Source: Isoetes taiwanensis (taxonomy: Eukaryota; Streptophyta; Lycopodiopsida; Isoetales; Isoetaceae). Taken from it: a DNA stretch of 64,000 nt. The DNA lies in NCBI GenBank assembly GCA_021234155.1, contig JAJEKV010000095.1, positions 3,422,621 to 3,486,620 of the forward strand. The letters are read 5' to 3'. Position 1 is the stretch's first letter, and each line of letters opens with the position of its first letter. Of the stretch, positions 19,921 to 32,930 are shown one piece after another. The position numbers and the translations under genes are program-made. The notes under the pieces are model-generated. The model ran no database searches. It worked only from the letters and a program-made list of their open reading frames with translations, and was not told the DNA's origin.

Positions 19921-20851
19921 GGATAGAAAGAAGAGTAACCAAATCTTGAAGTTTGCCATGCTGATTCACATCCTTCAAAAACAAATCTTGTAGCACAATC
20001 CTCAAATGCTGCCAGATACTAAGGTATAGCATTGTCTTAGCAGAAATAGGCATTCTGAGGCATATCAGTACCTGAGTGATGTTGGGCATATCAGAACCCA
20101 AGATAAGAACATATTGGGCATATCAGTATCCCATTTTAGGCATAAGAGCACCTGAATAGTGGTAGATATAGTATCAAGATTAAAAAGAACTCAAGCATGG
20201 CAATACTTGAGTTAAATATGGGCATATTTTATCTGTCATCATGCTTTAGAGTGCTGCAAGAAAGGCTCTAGAAGATTGTTCATCATCAAAACAGAAACAA
20301 GCTTTGCCATTAATCATTCTAAACTAAATAGCTGATCTTTCTCGCTAGGTAAGAAAGAATGGAGCACCTAGCCAGCATAAACCATCTTGCTACCAAATCA
20401 CATAATAAGATAATCCCTGCTTATAGAAAATATCATGGCTTTTCTTCGTGATGACCTTCATTTGCAGCTTCTTTTCTTCGCCTTATAGGCCAATATCCCA
20501 TACACGGGCATACCCTTTTGGCATGACAAAATCCGAGGAAGAAGTCATAGCAATTCACAAAAGATAGTGAATCACCAAAGAAAGAGTCCACGTTAGTGGA
20601 ATACCTACTGTAAACAGAGGAAAAAGATCATGACCACCTGAGAAAAATCGAGATACTAACTGCAGCAGATTAGAAGCTTTGATTGTGGATAGCAGGATGG
20701 AATCGCTACGCTCGCATCAGAAGAAACCTCAATCGGTGCATTTTCCGCTATAAGGTTCAGCCAAGAAAGGGAGGCTGTCGCCTACCTAGCCGCTTCCGCT
20801 CAGCGCCATGAAAGAAAACCATCCCATCATTTTTAAGTTTTGCCTCAAATA
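19921..20851. other. Intergenic, nothing recognised
   Basis: AT-rich sequence with a short repeated GGGCATATCAG(T/A)A(C)CC motif at 20065-20140. No gene motif on either strand. Confidence 0.4.
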
Positions 20852-21199
20852 TTAGAATAGAATAGAATAGATTTTTAGCGTCCACGGAGACCAATTGGCG
20901 TATGGGACCCAAACAAAAAGAGAGCAGCAAGCGTATTACTGACAGGATTAAAAAACCCCCGCCCCGAAGGGTTTTCGAGGGAAAAACCTTAGCAGTAATA
21001 AGCATGCTGGCACACTGTACAATTGCATAGGACAGTTTAAGACCATCCCATAGGACACAAACGAGTCCGTGCATCCATAACCTCCTGGAGATATGGCCCC
21101 AACAAACCCACTGACGCCGTAGTCAATAACTGATGCAACGGCTGGCCAGGCACTAGTAGTCAAACATACCTCTCTCGGATATGGGCAAATGCCGGGAAT

Positions 21200-22740
21200 A
21201 TCTGGAGGGTATGACATTCATCCTCAATCGCACCCTGGTGGCAACACTGGCAAAGCCTTTGTTCTCGTGCTTCCCGAGCCCAACGCCCTGTTTCAATGCG
21301 GAGGCGATGTGCACCGTGCGAATGGAAGCTTCATGGGCAGCTAGGTGTACAAGTACTGGTATGGGCCTCTTGTGAGCCTAGGATTGACTTGCTGCTGATA
21401 GTGTGCCAGCTTAACGTGCGTCAGAGCCTCTGCATCCCAGAGCTTGTGAAGGAAAGTAGCATCTAGGTACAGTTTAAGTGCCTCACGATCTTTCTTTGTC
21501 CTGACCTAGACGCATCTGTTTGCCTGCATGCCCCAGCGTGAGAACCACTGAGCTTGCTTGTCTTTCCAGCAGGATTTCAGGCATTGGGGACCCATCGCTG
21601 TGGCCAAAGCAAGATGGGGCAAGCGTGTATCAGCCATAGCGACCACCTTTTGGAAGTAAACGATATGGCATTCCAATGCATCCCGTTGAAGGGGTAGAAA
21701 GCCTGTCTCCTGGAGTAGGATCTGGTACGGAACTGTGGACTTCACCCCCAGGGCCCATGCCAAGAAGGCCTTCTGCACTTGCTCGAGGTCATTCCAGGTG
21801 TTGAGGGATATGACCGGACCCCACACTTCTGCCCCATACAAAAGGACCGGCTCAACCAAGGCCCGAAACAAATGTGACTGGTGGCCCCAGGCGTACAACT
21901 CTGCCTTGTGGCCATTGTTCTGCATGGCGTATAGTGCTTTCCAACCCACCGTGACCCGCAACCTGATAGCCGCATCCCAATGGGTGGTAGTTGAGAACTC
22001 AATCCCCAAGTACTTGTAGGTCGGAGCCACCTCTACCTCTTGCCCCTGGTAAGTGAAGGTGGGAAGCCTTGGCTGACGGGACGATGCAACTAGCAGCACC
22101 CTAGTTTTGGCCAAGTTAACTCGCATGCCGGTGAATTGGCAAAAGTGTCAAGAGCATCCAGTGTGTATTTGCATGTCCTCTCGAGTATAGGCCATGAGGT
22201 TGACATCGTCAAGATATATGAGTTGCGGATTGTGTGATGCATGAGATGTGCGTGCGCCTCCATGCTCAGAAAGCCAATCTTCCAACTGATCAATGTATAG
22301 GCCAAAGAGTGTGGGGGAGAGGGGGCAACCCTGACGCACTCCAATGCTACCGATTCTTGGTTGTGCTGCTGATGTGATACGGCCCGAGCATGCCTCAGAT
22401 GCAAGCCTATATCTCGCATTACGCAAGTCCGGGGGGTCCCTACCGCTGCAGTCGATCCCCGAGCTTGTTCTTCGGGTGAATCGCGGTCGAACGCTTTTGC
22501 AAAATCGGACGAAACAACAAGAGACAAGTTCTGCCGGGCGATTCTCGCTATCCTCAATCAATGTGCGCAGAGTGAAGATATGATCAATGGTGGAATGTCC
22601 GGTCCGAAAACGCCTTTGTAAGAGCTCGCACCTCCGTTTCCTCTCGCCCATATTATTGTCACCGCCGCTCAAGGATGCCACCAACAGTTTTGCAAAGAGA
22701 GAGTCGACGATAATAGTATGCGGTAGTTGGCCGGGCATTG
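21200..22740 (-). CDS. LINE reverse transcriptase and C-terminal CCHC-like motif (broken frames)
   Basis: 22738-22148 carries the fingers and palm: RRFRTGHSTIDHIFTLRTLI, GVRQGCPLSPTLFGLYIDQL and the catalytic box LIYLDDVNLMA, so YLDD stands in place of YADD. The segment around the first catalytic Asp is out of frame (CFVRFCKSVRP here; DFAKAFDR in another frame at about 22495). 22126-21506 continues with VNLAKTRVLLVA, YKYLGIEFS and LYGAEVWGP. Beyond, in another frame at 21340-21200, lies RIETGRWARETREQRLC and CCHQGAIEDECHTLQ, the zinc-knuckle-like ending common in these RTs. Confidence 0.85.
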
Positions 22741-23080
22741 AGGGTCCCTTGCTTTGTATATGGGCACTACTCGCTAGTGGTCCATTGCGTAGGGAAGCCT
22801 TCGCAATGCTTTATTGAACAATGCCGCGTGAGGACGGGCACCCGATGGAGGCCCGACCCATTTCAGAAGTTCGCCGCATGCCATCCAAATGTGTTGCCTT
22901 CCCATTAGCTAGGGATTTGTAGGCCCATGATAACATCCCCTTCGCGGATAACCGTGAGCCATGACTGGTGCCGGCCCCGAAGCCGGTCGCATGCAACCAT
23001 TGCAAGCACTTGTACCCAATGCGGAGGTGATGTTCCTCGTGGGTCGCGTGGGGCTTGTCAAGACCCTTCTCGAGAATGTC

Positions 23081-24533
23081 CTAGGGTGCGGTCCGGAGAC
23101 CAAACATCATTCTTTGAAGCTTCTGCGAGGTATCCGCCTTCTTGTTCTTGAGAAAGGAGCGGTATTGACTGATGGCCTGTGGGCGGGAGATGGGATCAGT
23201 GACTTGCCGGAGTGTGCGTTTGAGCTCACGACACTCATCATCAAACCATTTGTTGCGGGGAAAGGTGGTAGTGCCGATGGTTCGTCGTGGGCGGCCTCTG
23301 CCAAAGCATCTTTCAGCAGCCGTCAGAAGCAGGCGAGTCAGCTCAGTAGATTGCTCTTGAAGTGTGGGGAGTTGCAGCAGTCCCGCCAGATCATGCTCAA
23401 GCAGCTGGGCATACATAGGTCCCTGCACGGTCGTAGTCCAGGCGCAGCTGGGGCACTCGGTGTGTTGAAGCAGCAGGTGCACGGGAAGCCTCCCAATGGA
23501 GATGCATGAACAGGGGCCGGTGGTCTGAATCTACTTCCTCGTCCCGAGTGTCTGTCCCGATGGAAAAATGAGTAACCAGGTGCAGATCCCGTTCCTCAAC
23601 CAGCAGATAATCCACCACACTGGAGCCGCCCCCTTGGTTCTCCTGTCTACAAGTGTAGCAACTGGAAGACGGCCATTGTGCCAACCCATTACAAATAACC
23701 ATGTCAAAGATACTACCCAGCAACAACAACTGCCTGCCATAGCGCGAAATATGGCTATCATCTGATATCCTTGACCAAGCCACCTCTGCGGGGTTCAACT
23801 GCAAGACGTCCTCTGCCAGGGGGTCAAATTTTGGAACTTTCTCAGCTCCTGTGCGTGGATTAAGGTCGCCAAGCAACATAACCCTGCCCAATTGTTTGTG
23901 CTGCTGTATGTCATCATATAGATCGACATAGGGCTCCAATCGATCCACATCCAAATGAGTGTTATAGAAGTTGCTCTCGGCATGTGGAAAGTAGCATGCT
24001 GCTATGAGGAGAGTGTCGCCACTGTCATGCTACACGTGCACCCACAAATAGCGATTGTGCATGTCTGTTTTGTGCAACGAGACTGAGTGCCTCAAGGTTA
24101 CACGGTAGTAGCAGGCAACGCCGCCATGCCCTCGCTTGCCTGTGCACTCATTGAACAGAAATGCGAGATAGCACGGGAGGTCCGGTGTCAGGTGCCTGCA
24201 TGCTCCCATGTCTCCATGAGGAAAATGAGATCCATATCTGGTGCAATAGAGTCGAGACTCTCGCCTTTCTGCCAGGGGAAGCCCCGACAGTTCCAAGACA
24301 CCATCCGGAGGCACAGTTCCTATTTGTTGGCATTCGATGTGGGACTTTCGATGATCTGCCCGGTTCGAGGCGGCGATTAAAAGCGGCGTCCCGAGCAACG
24401 ATCGGGCGGGCGGGGAGCAAGAGGTGCGAGGGGTATGCGGCAACAAAGCTAGAGGGCAGGAGTGGCGGCGGCGGCGCATTGCATCGGCGACCTCGGTGGC
24501 GCCAGGCTTGAAAATGCGAAGTTTCCCGGACAA
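23081..24533 (-). CDS. LINE APE-like endonuclease and linker (broken frames)
   Basis: The 23954-23397 frame holds the endonuclease middle and end: GRVMLLGDLNPRTGAE (GDxN box), QGGGSSVVDYLLVEE and DEEVDSDHRPLFMHL (SDH box). The N-terminal part is at 24533-24030 with the GKRGHGGVACYYR block. 23482-23081 is the linker toward the RT (LTRLLLTAAERCFGRG, WFDDECRELKRTLRQV), typical of plant and algal LINEs. Confidence 0.8.
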
Positions 24534-24849
24534 GGCTGCGGCCCCCCTCTACGACGGACGTCCCGACTGGGCAGTGGCGCGGCGGGACTCTGTTGCATCG
24601 GGGGTGAGATCTGGTCGACATCTGAGCAGTCCCCTTCAATTGCCTACTCGGACGCGGGGATGGCCTCGCGTACTCGCATATACGCCTTTGTGAAGGTAAC
24701 AACGTCGGGTGATAATGCGGCGTTGAGTCCCAAAGCGGCTTGCTCTAGCAATGTGTACATGATCGGGAATGCCATTCGAGATAGGATCTCATATTGAATG
24801 CGCTTGGCGAGATCTTCTCCTGCCTCCTCAGAGTCCACGCACCACCACA

Positions 24850-25289
24850 TTATGGCGTCGGCGGCTCTGCTCTGCTGCTCACCGAGTCGAGGGCAACATT
24901 AGCCGCCCCGCCGGTGATGCCTGTTGTTTTGGAGCGTGTGGGCTGCTCACAGTGAGGGCGATGTGGTTTGTGCGGTGGAGGAGGTGGTGTCTGTCTGCCT
25001 GTTTGGCGACCTGTGGGCTGTGGGGCACATGCGCTCGGCTGTCCCTGTGTTGCGGCCTCTGCTGCCTGGAGTCGGGAGCCTAGCTCCTGTTGGAACCTCT
25101 GCTGCTTGGCCAACTCACTCGTGCAGTGCCGCAGGTGTTCATGGACCTCAGCATGGAGGCCGCTGCCTTGCTGAGCAATGGTTGCTTTGAGCTCCTGAAT
25201 CTCCCCCGATCCTGTGTCTCTGCCCTACTCTGCAGGGTTCTCAGCTCTGCCTGGCTGGCTTCGACGAGGGCTTGGACGTTTCGTATCAC
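24850..25289 (-). CDS. LINE ORF1-like region
   Basis: Frames 25289-25080 (VQALVEASQAELRTLQSRAE, coiled-coil-like) and 25113-24850 (Gln-rich start, then a proline stretch TPPPPPHKPHRPH). Position 5' of the endonuclease suggests ORF1. No RRM or zinc knuckle is clear. Confidence 0.4.
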
Positions 25290-25380
25290 GGTGGCATACC
25301 CCTCTGTTTCTGACTTGAGACTTAGAATAATTATGCACGTGTTTTAAATCATGGCTTTTTGGCCCAAGTGCACACGTGCT

Positions 25381-25610
25381 GCTTGACATTACATATGGCC
25401 TTGGAAGCATAATTTGGAGTATAAACAATGTTTTTCATCAAAAACTTAGTTTTTGCAATGGAATAAAATTCAAATGATGGAATAAAGAGGGATTCGATCG
25501 AAAAGATAAAATATAATGCCAATGGCCACCCAAAAAAAAAAAAAAAAAAAAAAAGAAAATTCACACTGGCATGGGTTTAAAGTTACCAAAAAGAAAGTTT
25601 CCATGTGTGT
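25381..25610 (+). repeat. Flank repeat, left copy
   Basis: GCTTGACATTACATATGGCC through AAATATAATGCCAATGGCC, an A run and CACACTGGCATGGGTTTAAA. The same order recurs at 38470-38700 plus 39065-39265, on the far side of the 3-kb array. Confidence 0.7.
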
Positions 25611-25956
25611 GTAGCAGCTTTCACTCATCCAACCTTAAAGCATTCTTCAGATCTTTATCCTGGTTATCCTGGTTAACATTTTCGTCATCACCATCCACCA
25701 TATTTTACAGAATCAATCTACATGTAGCTTAATTTTACCATTTCCTTAAGACATTAGTGATCATTTTATGCTGCAGAAGAACGGTCTATAAAACTATGAG
25801 TTAAATGTTAGTTATAAGTAACTAATTAGTAGTGAGTCCTTCTACAAGCCTACAAACTTGTACCTTGTTCAGATCTGTCCTAATAATAGCAAACATCATG
25901 GGATTCTAACCAATCTAAGATCCAAGTAGATAGAATCAATTCTAAACAGTAATGCA

Positions 25957-26280
25957 TCAGACCTGATTCGCTTTGTTGGTCTCATTATCCAGCATGTTTT
26001 GAGCAATGTGCTTCTCCTTTTGTTGATACTTGTTAGCAATATTCCCAACTTTGGGATTATCCTTGATTTCGGTATGCTGAGTATGGAGCTGTGCAGATCC
26101 AGCTACTTGGGCTTCCACGTTCTCATTTCCATCCTTATCTTTTCCACTGGGATCTGGGGCTTTGGTCTTGGCAGACTGATGGAAATCATAAATTTTCTTT
26201 CTCTTGGCAAAATTTTGCCTTTCTTCTTCCATCTTCCTGACTGTTTCTTTGTTAAATCCTCCTTTCTTTCGACCCATTCG
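25957..26280 (-). CDS. Unknown basic protein exon
   Basis: From ATG near 26280 the minus frame reads MGRKKGGFNKETVRKMEEER, then QNFAKRKKIYDFHQSAKTKA, an acidic-polar stretch and NKYQQKEKHIAQNMLDNETN. It is lysine-rich and probably helical. The open frame continues upstream to 26448 without obvious protein character. I do not recognise the family. It is non-repetitive relative to the rest of the window, so a host exon is possible. Confidence 0.35.
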   Translation of the reverse strand, partial: RMGRKKGGFNKETVRKMEEERQNFAKRKKIYDFHQSAKTKAPDPSGKDKDGNENVEAQVAGSAQLHTQHTEIKDNPKVGNIANKYQQKEKHIAQNMLDNETNKANQV

Positions 26281-26389
26281 GTGGCAAATCAGCCTCAGAA
26301 ATCCATTCCGGAAGTAGACGTCAGATAAGAAGGAATGAAGCCCAATAATAAATCTTTGCCTGGATAAATACAATAGGAACTGTACTAAG

Positions 26390-26880
26390 CATGCGAAGCG
26401 TTTGCAATTCAGCAAAAAATCCATCTGGCCATCAACGGCAGTTAGCATCGTTGGTCTGTGCCGTCGAGAAATGTTAACCCTAAATTTTTTTTTGGAAAAG
26501 CTTTAATGGTCTTGCAAAGTTTTAGCAATGGAAACCCATGGTCAATCCCAACCTTGTGACATACATTTATTAAACAAAAGGAATCGTCTAGTTAAGCTCC
26601 AACAAAAAGGGTTCTGCTCTGGAAATTATTTTTTGTGCATGCGAAGCGTTTGCAATTCAGCAAAAGAAATCTATCTGGCCATCAAACGGCAGTTGGCATC
26701 GTTGGTCTTTGCCATTAGAAAACCGTCGGGAAATGCTAAACCTAAGTTTTTGGAAAAGCTTTAATGGTCTTGCAAAGTTTTAGCAACAGAAACCCATGGT
26801 CCATCCCAACCTTATGACTTACACTTATTAAACAAAAGGAACCGTCTAGTTAAGCTCCAACAAAAATCCTTCTTGTTAGA
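26390..26880. repeat. ~245-bp tandem duplication
   Basis: GCATGCGAAGCGTTTGCAAT through GTTAAGCTCCAACAAAAA is present at about 26390-26607 and again at 26637-26866 with small changes (for example CCATCAACGG versus CCATCAAACGG). Confidence 0.8.
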
Positions 26881-26922
26881 AAATCAGTATTAATATCGTT
26901 CAAAAAAAAAAAAAAAAAAAAA

Positions 26923-29919
26923 CACTTTAAAATCTGATAACAGACTTTCATCCTTAGTACTCCTTGCAGGAATACCAAGTCTGCAATTAGCAGCCCTAGG
27001 ACAACTTACAGGCACAGTTACCTAGGCCAAGACTAGATTCAAGAACTTTAATTTTATCATTATATATCATAACTGGAACATGTCAAAATGAACGCATAAT
27101 GTCAATTTCAAATAACACCTTTGGAATTAATTTCTGTTTCTAATATTCAGCATACATGACAGGCTTAAACTAGAATATCAGTTAAGAGTAGACCTGTGTA
27201 TCCTCTTGATATCAATATTAAATGATTTTTCATATTCAAAACATTAAATAACACATAAGTTTCAAGATTGACAATTTGATTCAAGCAGAGACTATATTCT
27301 GCTGTAAATATTTCCCATTTTCCTTTTGGAACGTGCTTACTTGCTTATTTGAAGTCTTGTACATCAAATTTGAAAATGTAAAGAGCAATCCATCAAAGCA
27401 TGGAGCAAGAAACCTGGTTACTGCAGAAGAGAACCAAAGGACAGTTAGCCTTAATCGGGTAAGAGCCTAAGCTACTAACAGGTAAGCATTAGGTTTCTTG
27501 GGTATTCCCCTTCACCATGACTTTAATGGTACTAGTGTCAGTATGTAGTCATTGAGAAAAACTCAGATTTCGGGACTTATGCACAGCAAATTCATATACT
27601 TGTCCTAATTACCCGGCCAGATTACGCCTAGCATGTAGTCATAATTGTCCAGCAAATAGTCACAGGGTATTCCCTTACCATGGAGTTATATCTGAAGCCC
27701 AACTAAACATTTATACTTACTGTACACATACATCATTATTGCAGCAAGTGTAGTGCAGTCCGTAACCACCTATGCAGTTGTATCAGCCAGCATTTACTGC
27801 TTATGCCCACACTCTATGTGGCTTGGATCTATAATTTATTTGTTTACCATCTAGTTGTGTCAGTACATAAAAGCCTTATCCCTAATGGTAAGAGTCAGCA
27901 ACTAAACTTCCAGCTCATATATGGTTCAGTAAATAAGGGATCCAGCTAATTTCTCCAAGTTTAAAGTTATAATAACCCATTAAATCTTATATGCCAATCA
28001 GGGTATACCACTGACCAATGCATTATCTCTTCCCAACTTCTTAAAAGCAAGATGTCATTACATGTTTTATTCCTGCACAAATTTGCATCTAACATTTGTG
28101 CATCTAACAACCATTCCAATGACCTAATCTCCATGCATGCATTAGCAATAACTTGAATAAATTTCATATCAACACTTATTTAGTGAGTAACAGATCCAGC
28201 AATCTTTAAACTCAGCCAAAACCTTAAAAAAGGAAATACAATGAATATATTAATTCCCCTATTTCTTGCTACAATCTTCATTTGCCAGATCTATAAGAAT
28301 ATTCAAATCGTAAAAACCAGCAAAGAACCTGATTATTGTGCGCTCTCGGATAGCTCCAGTTGTCTTGTTGTTATTTTCATTGCCTTCTAACTTCATCTGT
28401 CCATGGCATGCCCTCTTAGGATCATTTCTTTGGCATGTTTTGGTCAGCTTTTTCTCTGCTTCTCACTGCGACAATGGCAAAGGCAGATACAACGAAATTG
28501 CCAAGGGAGATGCCAGCATCTTCAAGAGAAAATATGGGCCAAATAGAAGAGCGAAATGCAGCAGAACTTGGTTTACCACATGCAACGATCCTTCTCGCAC
28601 AAAGGAATACCTCTTTCTAGTGGAATCCACTTTGTCTTATAGCACCGCCATGGCCGTTCATGTTGCACAAACAGCAGCCGGCTATCCACTATTTGAACGA
28701 AAACCTAACTTCGAACCCTAAAATGAGTTCGTCTAAGGTAAAAATGAATTAATATTTTCAGAAAATACAAAAGGCAGAATATGCCCTTTCCCTTTTTTTT
28801 GGGAGATTATCAGGTAATCCAAAAGTGAAACATAGCATACTGCAACTCAAGATTCATACAATATACATGGCAAAATAAACATCCCAATATGTTAACATCT
28901 ATGTAACAAAACCAAGGGGAAAGAAGGCATGACAATTTTAGACGTGCATGTACAAGGGCTAAAAATATGCCATGCATGTGCATGCAACAAAGCCTTTTAG
29001 GCAAATGGCAACTTGCATGTAAGGAGCACATGCTGTTTTCCAAAACGTGAGCCATAATGCAACCATAAGTCAACTCCAATTTTAGAGTCCAAAAGTGAAA
29101 TTTCCATATTCCACATGTTAATGTCAACATCAATTTTGTTTAATCAAATGACTATTTGTTATTTGCCATATTGCTACAAGAACAACCTAGTTTATTCATC
29201 TGAAACCTTCAAACAGGCACAACCCTATGGTTTATTCCATGCCTGACAAACTATCATATTTTACCATAACATGGCCATTTTTTCAGAGATATCAATTACA
29301 TGGCACATATGCCTTCATTGCATATTCTGGGATATCATATATTGGCCATTATGTTGGCAACCTCATGTGCATCATATTTGAGCTAACTATATAATTTCTA
29401 CTTTAATAAAAAAACCCACCCTCCAACCGAGGTTGCGGGGGCCCATGCAGGTTTAACTTCTTTTAGCATAGCCTATCTTAAGAATTTAAACCTAAAGGTT
29501 ACAGCAAGGGGTGCAGGACCTTGTTGTGAACGCATGTGCCCCCCGCCTTCCCCATGTAAATACTTTTTGCACAACATAAAAATCTTTATGCAAAAGAACT
29601 TACCATATTTTTTTCGTCTGGACTTTGTCCCAAAGGTTGTACAGCAGTCCACTTTTTTGAGAACATGTCACATTGAGTGTCATAAATCGCGAATGCATGT
29701 TTGGACAAATGTCATATTCTACTGCAATAATAGCATAGAATCATTGTGATACTTGCACACAGTCCATCTCAATTGGTGTAATATCCTCCAATGAGGCCAT
29801 GCCATTCCTTGTCCTATATATTGACCAACAAAGGGATTAGTATTAAGCATCACCTGTCAAATTATCCATCTTAGTCCTGGTTTCTAGTATAACTAGAAAA
29901 CTGAATTTAAGAAAAAAAA
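26923..29919 (+). repeat. 3-kb macrosatellite unit 1
   Basis: Unit starts CACTTTAAAATCTGATAACA after a 21-nt A run and ends TGAATTTAAGAAAAAAAA. Length 2997. It carries no recognised gene; two short overlapping frames near 28338-28721 recur in each unit. Confidence 0.9.
28338..28721 (+). other. Open frames within macrosatellite unit (copies at 31361, 34380, 37385)
   Basis: One frame reads VVLLLFSLPSNFICPWHALL, then a charged part to KPNFEP (127 aa). An overlapping frame from 28435 includes MAKADTTKLPREMPASSREN and NAAELGLPHATILLA. The second has a faint resemblance to the start of histone-fold subunits (xELxLPxATxxR), but the fold does not continue. Conservation between units only reflects recent amplification. 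I would not annotate a gene without transcript support. Confidence 0.25.
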
Positions 29920-32900
29920 CACTTTAAAATCTGATAACAGACTTTCATCCTTAGTACTCCTTGCAGGAATACCAAGTCTGCAATTAGCAGCCCTAGGACA
30001 ACTTACAGGCACAGTTACCTAGGCCAAGACTAGATTCAAGAACTTTAATTTTATCATTATATATCATAACTGGAACATGTCAAAATGAACGCATAATGTC
30101 AATTTCAAATAACACCTTTGGAATTAATTTCTGTTTCTAATATTCAGCATACATGACAGGCTTAAACTAGAATATCAGTTAAGAGTAGACCTGTGTATCC
30201 TCTTGATATCAATATTAAATGATTTTCCATATTCAAAACATTAAATAACACATAAGTTTCAAGATTGACAATTTGATTCAAGCAGAGACTATATTTTGCT
30301 GTAAATATTTCCCATTTTCCTTTTGGAACGTGCTTACTTGCTTATTTGAAGTCTTGTACATCAAATTTGAAAATGTAAAGAGCAATCCATCAAAGCATGG
30401 AGCAAGAAACCTGGTTACCCGCAAAGAGAACCAAAGGACAGTTAGCCTTAATCAGGGTAAGAACCTAAGCTACTAACAGGTAAGCATTAGGTTTCTTGGG
30501 TATTCCCCTTCACCATGACTTTAATGGTACTAGTGTCAGTATGTAGTCATTGAGAAAAACTCAGATTTCCAGGACTTATGCACAGCAAATTCATATACTG
30601 TCCTAATTACCCAGCAGATTCTGCCTAGCATGTAGTCATAATTGTCCGAAGAAATAGTCACAGGGTATTCCCTTACCATGGAGTTATATCTGAAGCCCAA
30701 CTAAACATTTATACTTACATGTACACATACATCATTATTGCAGCAAGTGTAGTGCAGTCCAGAACCACCTATGCAGTTGTATCAGCCAGCATTTATCGCT
30801 TATGCCCACACTCTATGTGGCTTGGATCTATAATTTATTTGTTTACCATCTAGTTGTGTCAAGTACATAAAAGCCTTATCCCTAATGGTAAGAGTCAGCA
30901 ACTAAACTTCCAGCTCATATATGGTTCAAGTAAATAAGGGATCCAGCTAATTTCTCCAAGTTTAAAGTTATAATAACCCATTAAATCTTATATGCCAATC
31001 AGGGTATACCACTGACCAATGCATTATCTCTTCCCAACTTCTTAAAAGCAAGAAGTCATTACATGTTTTATTCCTGCACAAATTTGCATCTAACATTTGT
31101 GCATCTAACAACCATTCCAATGACCTAATCTCCATGCATGCATTAGCAATAACTTGAATAAATTTCATATCAACACTTATTTAGTGAGTAACAGATCAAA
31201 GCAATCTTTAAACTCAGCCAAAACCTTAAAAAGGAAATACAATGAATATATTAATTCCCCTATTTCTTGCTACAATCTTCATTTGCCAGATCTATAAGAT
31301 CTTCATTTGCCAGATCTATAAGAATATTCAAATCGTAAAAACCAGCAAAGAACCTGATTATTGTGCGCTCTTGTCTTGTTGTTATTTTCATTGCCTTCTA
31401 ACTTCATCTGTCCATGGCATGCCCTCTTAGGATCATTTCTTTGGCATGTTTTGGTCAGCTTTTTCTCTGCTTCTCACTGCGACAATGGCAAAGGCAGATA
31501 CAACGAAATTGCCAAGGGAGATGCCAGCATCTTCAAGAGAAAATATGGGCCAAATAGAAGAGCGAAATGCAGCAGAACTTGGTTTACCACATGCAACGAT
31601 CCTTCTCGCACAAAGGAATACCTCTTTCTAGTGGAATCCACTTTGTCTTATAGCACCGCCATGGCCGTTCATGTTGCACAAACAGCAGCCGGCTATCCAC
31701 TATTTGAACGAAAACCTAACTTCGAACCCTAAAATGAGTTCGTCTAAGGTAAAAACGAATTAATATTTTCAGAAAATACAAAAGGCAGAATATGCCCTTT
31801 CCCTTTTTTTTGGGAGATTATCAGGTAATCCAAAAGTGAAACATAGCATACTGCAACTCAAGATTCATACAATATACATGGCAAAATAAACATCCCAATA
31901 TGTTAACATCTATGTAACAAAACCAAGGGGAAAGAAGGCATGACAATTTTAGACGTGCATGTACAAGGGCTAAAAATATGCCATGCATGTGCATGCAACA
32001 AAGCCTTTTAGGCAAATGGCAACTTGCATGTAAGGAGCACATGCTGTTTTCCAAAACGTGAGCCATAATGCAACCATAAGTCAACTCCAATTTTAGAGTC
32101 CAAAAGTGAAATTTCCATATTCCACATGTTAATGTCAACATCAATTTTGTTTAATCAAATGACTATTTGTTATTTGCCATATTGCTACAAGAACAACCTA
32201 GTTTATTCATCTGAAACCTTCAAACAGGCACAACCCTATGGTTTATTCCATGCCTGACAAACTATCATATTTTACCATAACATGGCCATTTTTTCAGAGA
32301 TATCAATTACATGGCACATATGCCTTCATTGCATATTCTGGGATATCATATATTGGCCATTATGTTGGCAACCTCATGTGCATCATATTTGAGCTAACTA
32401 TATAATTTCTACTTTAATAAAAAAACCCACCCTCCAACCAGAGGTTGGGGGCCCATGCAGGTTTAACTTCTTTTTAGCATAGCCTATCTTAAGAATTTAA
32501 ACCTAAAGGTTACAACAAGGGGTGCAGGACCTTGTTGTAACGCATGTGCCCCCGCCTTCCCCATGTAAATACTTTTTTGCACAACATAAAAATCTTTATG
32601 CAAAAGAACTTACCATATTTTTTTCGTCTGGACTTTGTCCCAAAGGTTGTACAGCAGTCCACTTTTTTGAGAACATGTCACATTGAGTGTCATAAATCGC
32701 GAATGCATGTTTGGACAAATGTCATATTCTCTTTGCAATAATAGCATAGAATCATTGTGATACTTGCACACAGTCCATCTCAATTGGTGTAATATCCTCC
32801 AATGAGGCCATGCCATTCCTTGTCCTATATATTGACCAACAAAGGGATTAGTATTAAGCATCACCTGTCAAATTATCCATCTTAGTCCTGGTTTCTAGTA

Positions 32901-32930
32901 TAACTAGAAAACTGAATTTAAGAAAAAAAA
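29920..32930 (+). repeat. 3-kb macrosatellite unit 2
   Basis: Length 3011, nearly identical to unit 1. It contains an internal duplication of ATCTTCATTTGCCAGATCTA TAAG near 31277-31322 that unit 1 lacks. Confidence 0.9.

Larger units (their letters stand above)
20860..25321 (-). mobile_element. GC-rich LINE, near full length, 8-bp target duplication
   Basis: TTAGAATA flanks the element at 20852-20859 and 25322-25329. On the minus strand the order is a Gln/Pro-rich ORF1-like region (25289-24850), APE endonuclease (about 24530-23400), reverse transcriptase (about 22740-21500), a CCHC-like C-terminal motif (about 21340-21200) and a 3' tail of repeated TCTAT. The GC content is well above that of the neighbours, consistent with a recent arrival from another base-composition family. 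Frames are broken in several places. Its 3' end (GGTCTCCGTGGACGCTAAAAA) is shared with copies at 38720 and 41085. Confidence 0.85.

Noticed and set aside
28435..28620. Histone-fold-like start (ELGLPHATI) repeated in each 3-kb unit
   Set aside because: Resemblance is limited to about ten residues and the frame ends at once without the fold.
28810..29133. Cys/His-rich 107-aa minus frame repeated in the macrosatellite
   Set aside because: Conservation only reflects recent unit duplication; no motif or splice context.
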